NCBI RefSeq assembly: GCF_000236905.1
Contig: NC_016527.1
Location: forward strand, 1 to 64,000
Reading direction: 5' to 3'
Source: Tetrapisispora phaffii CBS 4417
Lineage: Eukaryota > Ascomycota > Saccharomycetes > Saccharomycetales > Saccharomycetaceae
Length of the DNA stretch: 64,000 nucleotides
Position numbers and translations under genes: made by a program. Numbering within the stretch: position 1 is the first letter of the stretch; each line of letters opens with the position of its first letter. Below are positions 59,701 through 64,000 of this stretch, piece after piece. The notes under the pieces are model-generated. The model was given only the letters and a program-made list of their open reading frames with translations, searched no databases and was not told the DNA's origin.

Positions 59701-61814
59701 CGGCAGCATCTACTTTCGACGTCTATCAAGATGTTGTCGGAAATGTTGCCGTTGACGAAGTTATTCCATACTTATTGCATATGTTAAAATCAGAAGAATA
59801 CTCAAAATATGCTTTATCCGGTTTACAAGAGGTCATGTCCTCTAAGTCTGAAGTTATTTTCCCAGTCTTGATTCCTACATTATTGGCTTCCCCAATGGAT
59901 GCCTTCAGAGCTTCGGCACTGGGTTCTTTGGCAGAAGTTGCTGGTACTGCATTGTATAGAAGATTATCAACTATTATCAACACCCTAGTTGATAACTTAG
60001 TTGAACTTGGTGATTCTTCTAGCGATTTAGTCCTTGCACTACAATCTGCTTTGGACAAAATCTTTATATCTGTCAGTGATGAAGATGGTTTACATCCATT
60101 ATTACAACAAATTATGGCCTTGCTAAAGAGTGAGACAGAAGCTAAAAAAATTGTCGTTTTAGAACGTCTACCATATTTCTTTGAAAATACTGTTTTAGAT
60201 TATGAAGTTTATACTCCGGATATCGTTTCTAACTGTATTTTATCATTGGACGATAAAAACCCAAGAGTAGTAAAGGGCAACTATGAAACCTTAACTACCT
60301 TATTGAAGAAGCAACAAAAGTCTATGCTAGAAAAGTTAGTAAAACCTGCAAAACAAGCCTTACTGATGATTGGTACCCCAGGTCAAGATTTGGCTGCATT
60401 TTCTTTGCCAAGAGGTCCAAATTGTGTGTTACCAATATTTTTACATGGTTTAATGTATGGTTCCAATGATGAGCGTGAAGCTTCTGCCTTAGTTATTGCC
60501 GACATTGTCTCGAAGACACCTGCAGCAAACTTGAAACCATTTGTTAGTGTTATAACTGGTCCGCTAATTCGTGTTGTTGGTGAGAGGTTCAATAGTGACA
60601 TCAAAGCTGCAATTTTATATGCATTGAACATTTTATTTGCTAAAATTCCTCAATTTTTAAGACCATTCATTCCTCAACTACAAAGAACCTTTGTTAAATC
60701 TCTTTCTGACCCATCAAATGAGACATTACGTTTGCGAGCAGCTAAAGCCTTGGGTACTTTAATCGAATACCAACCTAGAGTTGATCCTTTGGTCATCGAA
60801 TTAGTTACTGGTGCCAAACAAACAGATGATGAAGGTGTTAAGACAGCTATGCTGAAGGCATTACTGGAAGTCGTTGATAAAGCAAGTTCCAAGTTAAACG
60901 AAACTTCCAAAAAGAATATTATGGACTTGATCGAAGAAGAGGTATTATCCAGTAACGAAAAGTTAGCTGTAACTTATGCAAAACTGATTGGTTCTTTGTC
61001 TGAAATCTTGTCAACAGATGAAGCGCGTAATATCCTAAAAGAGAAGGTATTGAGTTCCACCTTTGAAAATGAAACAGGTAAATTTGGTATTTTAACTTTA
61101 AATTCTTTCTTAAAGGATGCTCCTAATCATATTTTTGAGACCGGTTTGGTTATAGAGTTTGTACAATTCATTGTTGACGCTATGAATTCTTCGAATGTCT
61201 ATTTCAGTGAAAATGGTCTGAAAGCTGCTGGTAAAATCATGCTATTAAATGGTGAAACTAAATCTCCAACTTCAAAAATCGAATCATCCACTCCTTTCGT
61301 TTTAGGAGAAGATAATATCAAACTATTGATAGACGAATTATGCAAAAACATGCTAAAACCAAATTGTAACTCTTCTGATTGTAGAAGATTATCTTTGGTT
61401 ATTACGAGAACCCTTGCCAGGTTCAAATATGATGACTATGTCGCTCCATATTTTGGAGAATTAGGGAAATCCGTTTTCTCATGTTTACGTGACCCAGTCA
61501 TCCCAATCAAGTTGGCAGCTGAAAAAGCATATCTAGCGGTCTTTAAGTTAGTCGAGGAAGAAAATATGGAAACATTCAATGCCTGGTATACTACTGTATC
61601 TGCTACCGGTGCTGACTTGATCGATGCTAATGGTACCACGATTCAACTTAGATCCATTGGAGATTATACTAAGAGAGTCAGTAAGAGACTAGCTACTGTT
61701 GAAAGAGAAAGAATAGCTGCTGGTGGTGATGCCGAAACCATGTTCAGTGATAGATACGAAGATGAAACCGAGATATGGGCTGTTGGTGGTGTTGAATTGA
61801 ATAACGATTTATAA
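53718..61814 (+). CDS. GCN1: Translational activator Gcn1, HEAT-repeat scaffold
   Basis: 2698 residues (2672 in S. cerevisiae, YGL195W). A ribosome-associated HEAT/ARM-repeat protein that, with Gcn20, delivers the uncharged-tRNA signal to the Gcn2 kinase and senses collided ribosomes. Helical HEAT repeats run throughout. The central eEF3-like part is strongly conserved (QGSAWGIAGLVKGYGIAAL, FEPYVIEVLPIILKNLGDSV, EVRDATADATRAIMANTTG), followed by the Gcn2-binding region (GDRLGSAQALSEVISGLG, SFRPYVREGFMPMLLFLPVC). It ends EDETEIWAVGGVELNNDL. It is one uninterrupted frame, head to head with nothing and tail to tail with HOS2 as in S. cerevisiae. Confidence 0.98.
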   Translation: MSSDTPTSSELQDKSLAVSWETLYSQLERYCYDSILNNRIPFLKKIKQLLDTQEKDKNVEIDQLKDISVTLLNTYSIYNDSKSKALVIEIFEKIIKLQSNLLSVYIKFIYEHTHKKIGSKATVDYLNLLEWVNAFYKIIYFSNDSTLFNENYKALIQAHTTVTNGIELSLSNHETSNKKSKEKQNQHRRRIRYCSLQSTTKTLTECFKSKIFSNDIASERLSLMLEVLISDYTSLSLSSTGTIFLLGSITKSCVQLQISKPVLFNNLKENYVEKFCDFIGKEVILGKNVPSDFCVDVSLRSFFNEFMTDDLVIKYIVPSLEKINLRAPALGFSLLRELYNSLNSQKVNILNIHKSTKLITQCFSSLKSSKETVRLVALEAILSLLNSISKDNYNADDLHFLINELFKNIKSNLNADYKIVASKIFINVPTFEKSSSDNIVNGLLPYISKESNEAALKYLLGAFFTHYFSLNENVDVVNKTITTGFNEKKINLKKIWFIEFMLSSQNMSSDMINNFIEPLLEFIKDTFEHSNKNNQSAILGCFTFINQVYKLNLEDTIMSINNIFENLDDKLSIGNAILQITLTTALSSVERLLAVQLTHDLFIRCPGLVGLSIIKSLEARLITSEIEEDDHLTYKFVTPLFNIISSELEDKAISSTLLIKALLISQYDQFRLRNGWAELVLHAKLSPSDIIMENTNEIIDSVFNILGNKELVNTNLATCALKAISYAAFVNPTAIVPPLSEKLSADLQTEALSKLTHQDIHIANGTEGEMIIDILDKDMAKKLADKNTKDYETLQWEMSIRKEQAKKANKKFTKEEQALIKEQIAKESEIRKNVNDIKFSLNRSIVIINQLSKDATLVDNGRDVWFPIAVSCLLELTQEANSYLLVGQRAIDAFLSLSNVVSERFGLIRLFIGVATLRVCNVQNIPENYLEEKLDELLSRVLFRIKFVCDQMPLDATSLTYLLPLLTHSLEEGKKVAVRNADKPVSRSDFVEEETEEEHLMLSMEIIGVHAEVFEDPSIPRVPIMKVLFSLLSLASKAKLARECLNALSQSISVSPTPEDLELLLSSLLSANPFVRSTLLEAIDNEYELAPYMKYSTEIFICRFDSESNNRELANFIWEFNKFEITEEMMNGYFNYFSQTDSGLRLFTAQSYTAASHLYAKDDKGIFEDCLRKLMEFYKEKAKPLKDIIDAFGLVEIPASERKDPWEARSTTAIALKEFSNLITEDGNTVIEVIEFLANDGPLGDRNSLVRQEMKETSIEVITMHGAEKVEELIPIFEIAIQNAKESSVKENVIISYGSLARHLESTDGRIHTIVKQLLDTLDTPSKQVQQAVAECLSTLVFLFRSQVKEYVNVLMEKNLDSSLPKAIRQGSAWGIAGLVKGYGIAALSEFDIIRYLIEAAENKKDPIKRESTAYSFEYLSKILGKFFEPYVIEVLPIILKNLGDSVPEVRDATADATRAIMANTTGFGVKKLIPVAVSNLEDMAWRTKRGSVELLGNMAYLDPAQLSSSLSIIVPEIVAVLNDSHKEVRKSADESLKRFGEVIRNPEIQKLVPTLLKAIGDPTKYTDEALDALIQTQFVHYIDGPSLALIIHIIHRGMHERSANTKRKACKIVGNMSILVDTKDLIPYLQQLINEVEIAMVDPVPNTRATAARALGALVERLGEEQFPGLIPRLLGTLSDEAKSGDRLGSAQALSEVISGLGISKLEELLPTIIDGATSFRPYVREGFMPMLLFLPVCFGAQFASYINQIIQPILAGLADTDENIQDTALKAGKLIVKNYATKAIDLLLPELEIGMFDENERIRLSSVQLTGELLFQVTGISSKNEFDEDEGDYSGEVSKKMVDVLGEDRRNRILSALFVCRNDTSGVVRASTVDIWKAIVPNTPRAVKEILPVLTNMIVANLASSSKSLRNIAANTLGDLSRRVGGNAMAQLLPTLENSLDESASEDSRQGVCVALTALIEPSSPESLEQYQDAIVTILRKTLTDNCDTVRQSAASTFDVYQDVVGNVAVDEVIPYLLHMLKSEEYSKYALSGLQEVMSSKSEVIFPVLIPTLLASPMDAFRASALGSLAEVAGTALYRRLSTIINTLVDNLVELGDSSSDLVLALQSALDKIFISVSDEDGLHPLLQQIMALLKSETEAKKIVVLERLPYFFENTVLDYEVYTPDIVSNCILSLDDKNPRVVKGNYETLTTLLKKQQKSMLEKLVKPAKQALLMIGTPGQDLAAFSLPRGPNCVLPIFLHGLMYGSNDEREASALVIADIVSKTPAANLKPFVSVITGPLIRVVGERFNSDIKAAILYALNILFAKIPQFLRPFIPQLQRTFVKSLSDPSNETLRLRAAKALGTLIEYQPRVDPLVIELVTGAKQTDDEGVKTAMLKALLEVVDKASSKLNETSKKNIMDLIEEEVLSSNEKLAVTYAKLIGSLSEILSTDEARNILKEKVLSSTFENETGKFGILTLNSFLKDAPNHIFETGLVIEFVQFIVDAMNSSNVYFSENGLKAAGKIMLLNGETKSPTSKIESSTPFVLGEDNIKLLIDELCKNMLKPNCNSSDCRRLSLVITRTLARFKYDDYVAPYFGELGKSVFSCLRDPVIPIKLAAEKAYLAVFKLVEEENMETFNAWYTTVSATGADLIDANGTTIQLRSIGDYTKRVSKRLATVERERIAAGGDAETMFSDRYEDETEIWAVGGVELNNDL

Positions 61815-62604
61815 ATTTCTTTCAATTATTCTTAAATACTGTTACACATTCTAAATTGTACATATATATAAAAATTCTAAAATAATATATATATTTATTT
61901 ATTTATTATTTTTGATTTGGTCTATATGAGTTTATATAATATAAAAACAATTATATGTTAACGTGAAAGAGATGGATTGTCAAAATCAAATATTATCAAT
62001 TAATTTCCATACAATTCTCTCTAAAGTAGGCGACTTTTGCCACCAATGCAGTTCTGTACATTCGTTATTTGGACAACTGGTCATCCACAACAAGAATGCT
62101 GGGAATACCTTACTCACTAATAATTTGGTAGTCAAATTTACAAATGATAAGAGAACTAGTCCAAGAGTAATTCTTTTAAGAATTTGAGTGGTTCTCATTA
62201 TCACTTGTTAATAGCCAATTTAATAAGGAATATATAGGTATGTGTCGTTCTCTTGAGTATAATAGATGCAGAAATTTTCAATTCAAAGAATATTGTATCT
62301 GTTTATATATAAATATACAAGTCTTTAATGATTATAACGAATTTTATTTGCTTTAACTTTTACAATATCGATGCTCTACAATCACTCAAATTATTTCAAA
62401 TCTATAAGAAACCCGCAAGGCAAAAATATGTTACTGCTTGAAAGAAGTTTGTTTAATGTTTCATAAACGTTTTAATATTACAATATGATATGATTATAGA
62501 AGTAAACTAAATAACTTGCTATATGATTATTATACTATCAAGGTTCGTGACTGTTCTATATCGTTGAACTCGATAATTTCTGGTTTAGTTTTATGTCGAA
62601 TAAT
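61815..62604. other. Convergent intergenic region between GCN1 and HOS2
   Basis: 790 bp, long for two convergent yeast genes. It contains a 71-codon ORF on the plus strand (ATG at 61972) that is antisense to an ORF of similar length and shows no family features; the patch 62030-62120 is less AT-rich than its flanks. No snoRNA box pair was found. Confidence 0.35.
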
Positions 62605-63957
62605 TTACATAAATTCTCCTAACTTAGCGTTTTCCTTTTCTATTTGCATTAGCCTTTGTTGCTCATCGTCTTGGTTTAATTCCTTTATCATCTCTTCTTC
62701 TTCAACGGTAAGACCTGTTATGTCCTGAGTTGGAATAAGTTCAGCATCCATTCGGACACTTGGTGCACCTTGTAAGTATCGTATATGTTCTAGGCACCGT
62801 ATTCTTAGGTCTTCTAGATATTTTTTACTATTCATGTTTTCGTATAGATCATCAAGAACCGGATAAAGCGAATAATCTGGACCAAACTGGTTACGGAATG
62901 GCATGTCTTCAGGTAACTCCGATTGAAGTAGCACGTTATTCAGAATACCCGTTTCGTAAGCGTATAGTCTTGACACATTTCTTGGGGTGTAACCACCGCC
63001 TCCTACGACAACCATAGGAATACCGAATGATCTAATAAACTTAACACACTCACCATGCGCTTTAATATTCAAATTAAAGCAACCTAATCTATCGTGTCCT
63101 AAGGAATCTGCACCACATTGTTGGATAATAGCCGTTGGTTTGAATGAAGTAATGATTGGTTCCATGACAGATTTGAAAAGATTTATGTAAGAATCGTCAT
63201 CGATACCATCATTCAATGGCACATTCATCGCAAAATGTTTTCCCTCTGCGCAACCTATTTCATCATAATTACCTGTACCTGGGAAAAATTCACCATTATA
63301 TTTATGAAAAGAGACTGTAAAGACTCTATCCGTTGTGTAAAATGCTTCTTGTACACCATCACCATGATGCAAATCAATATCTATATATAGAACTCTTGGA
63401 TGGTATCTTAATAAGTTCAAAGTCGCGAGAACAATATCGTTCACGTAGCAGAACCCCGATGGATTACTTTTCTTAGCGTGATGCAGACCCCCTGACCAAT
63501 TAATTGCGATATCTGACTGATCATTAATCAATTTCCTGGATGCATCCAGCGATGCGCCTGCATATAGCTTACAATACTCGTATATATTTTGAAAGATTGG
63601 ACAATCGTCACCAATATTATACTTATCGAATGTTCCCCTTGGCATCTTGCTTATATTATCTGGAGACACCTTCGAAAGAAACTCAACATAATCCTCCGAA
63701 TGGAACTGCAACAATTCCTCTTTAGTTGCTTCTCTAGTTTCATATAAGTCCATAATATTATGCAACCCATAAGACGAGACCAAATGATCCGTCAACATAA
63801 ACCTAAATGGTTTCATAGGATGTTTAACACCATAGTGATAATTCGACACCTTTGGATTATAGTGATAAGATACTCTTGGCGAATACGTCGAGCCAAACTC
63901 GAACATTGGCTGCGAGTCTTTGGTCTTTATATCATATGAGAAAGTGCTGGAACTCAT
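62605..63957 (-). CDS. HOS2: Class I histone deacetylase Hos2 (Set3 complex)
   Basis: 450 residues (452 in S. cerevisiae, YGL194C). Zinc-dependent deacetylase of the Set3 complex, acting on histones H3/H4 in gene coding regions. Active-site motifs: [28 protein letters not shown] with the paired His and zinc-binding Asp/His, [17 protein letters not shown], and [13 protein letters not shown] with the catalytic Tyr. The N-terminus ([14 protein letters not shown]) and the C-terminal acidic coil ([10 protein letters not shown]) follow the family. The ATG at 63957 is preceded by a CT-repeat leader; the upstream promoter lies mostly outside the window. Confidence 0.97.
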   Translation of the reverse strand: MSSSTFSYDIKTKDSQPMFEFGSTYSPRVSYHYNPKVSNYHYGVKHPMKPFRFMLTDHLVSSYGLHNIMDLYETREATKEELLQFHSEDYVEFLSKVSPDNISKMPRGTFDKYNIGDDCPIFQNIYEYCKLYAGASLDASRKLINDQSDIAINWSGGLHHAKKSNPSGFCYVNDIVLATLNLLRYHPRVLYIDIDLHHGDGVQEAFYTTDRVFTVSFHKYNGEFFPGTGNYDEIGCAEGKHFAMNVPLNDGIDDDSYINLFKSVMEPIITSFKPTAIIQQCGADSLGHDRLGCFNLNIKAHGECVKFIRSFGIPMVVVGGGGYTPRNVSRLYAYETGILNNVLLQSELPEDMPFRNQFGPDYSLYPVLDDLYENMNSKKYLEDLRIRCLEHIRYLQGAPSVRMDAELIPTQDITGLTVEEEEMIKELNQDDEQQRLMQIEKENAKLGEFM

Positions 63958-64000
63958 CTCTCTCTCTCTCTCAGTCCACTAAAAACAGAAAAATCAATTA
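63958..64000. promoter_or_regulatory. HOS2 5' leader, partial, with CT/GA simple repeat
   Basis: Only 43 bp are present. A TCTCTCTCTCTC run at 63957-63971 reads as a GA repeat on the HOS2 sense strand, directly before its start codon. Confidence 0.5.

Noticed and set aside
61972..62187. 71-codon plus-strand ORF between GCN1 and HOS2
   Set aside because: An equally long frame exists on the other strand and neither shows a motif; kept only as a note in the intergenic entry.
1..64000. CRISPR arrays, bacterial operons, riboswitches, attachment sites
   Set aside because: This is nuclear DNA of a budding yeast; none of these was seen or is expected.

Overview
The window is the left end of a budding-yeast chromosome (family Saccharomycetaceae). 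It opens with a C-rich telomeric tract on the top strand, the orientation expected for a left telomere. It carries compact, mostly intronless nuclear genes. One spliced gene (POP8) has a 69-nt intron with a perfect TACTAAC branch point, and there is one nuclear tRNA gene. Gene order repeatedly matches Saccharomyces cerevisiae. The species cannot be named from sequence alone. The telomere unit is not that of S. cerevisiae, Kluyveromyces lactis or Candida glabrata as I know them, and a UBR7/Mlo2-type gene is present that I do not know from S. cerevisiae.

Layout. 1-172: degenerate 24-29 bp telomeric repeats. 173-9200: a gene-poor subtelomere with two diverged copies of a putative type II membrane glycosyltransferase gene in opposite orientation, a solo LTR with a perfect target duplication, a C-rich/G-poor segment, decayed coding relics and a long imperfect inverted repeat. 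10.2-15.6 kb: an aldo-keto reductase (YPL088W-like), a tandem ABC ATPase (YDR061W-like), GDI1 and a CCHC zinc-knuckle protein (probably the YER137C counterpart). 15.9-37.0 kb: a block collinear with S. cerevisiae YBL024W-YBL017C (NCL1, MCM2, PIM1, HAP3, RFT1, APN2, POP8, PEP1), with a UBR7-like gene and a possible small ORF between MCM2 and PIM1. 37.6-40.3 kb: a tRNA-Ile(AAU) and two nested solo LTRs. 40.3-64 kb: an MNN1-family mannosyltransferase, a YER134C-like HAD phosphatase, EMP24, GLC7, a PMD1/MDS3 gene, GCN1 and HOS2.

How the genes fit together. There are no operons; neighbours are unrelated housekeeping functions. They cover vesicle traffic (GDI1, EMP24, PEP1), glycosylation (RFT1, the MNN1-like gene, the two subtelomeric genes), genome duplication and repair (MCM2, APN2), RNA maturation (NCL1, POP8), mitochondrial proteolysis (PIM1), and regulation (HAP3, GLC7, PMD1/MDS3, GCN1, HOS2). 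The right-hand part interleaves genes that S. cerevisiae splits between its chrV (YER132-137) and chrVII (YGL194-200) whole-genome-duplication tracks. One inversion, with ends at about 13.4 kb and at the tRNA/LTR cluster near 38-40 kb, would bring GDI1 and its neighbour back beside the YER134C-like gene in S. cerevisiae order and orientation.

I found no clear candidate for a wholly new multi-gene system. The best leads are the heterogeneous telomere repeat, the subtelomeric gene family with its inverted-repeat neighbourhood, the small ORF one base upstream of the UBR7-like gene, the nested LTR family whose Gag start lies inside the LTR, and the G-rich island between GLC7 and PMD1.
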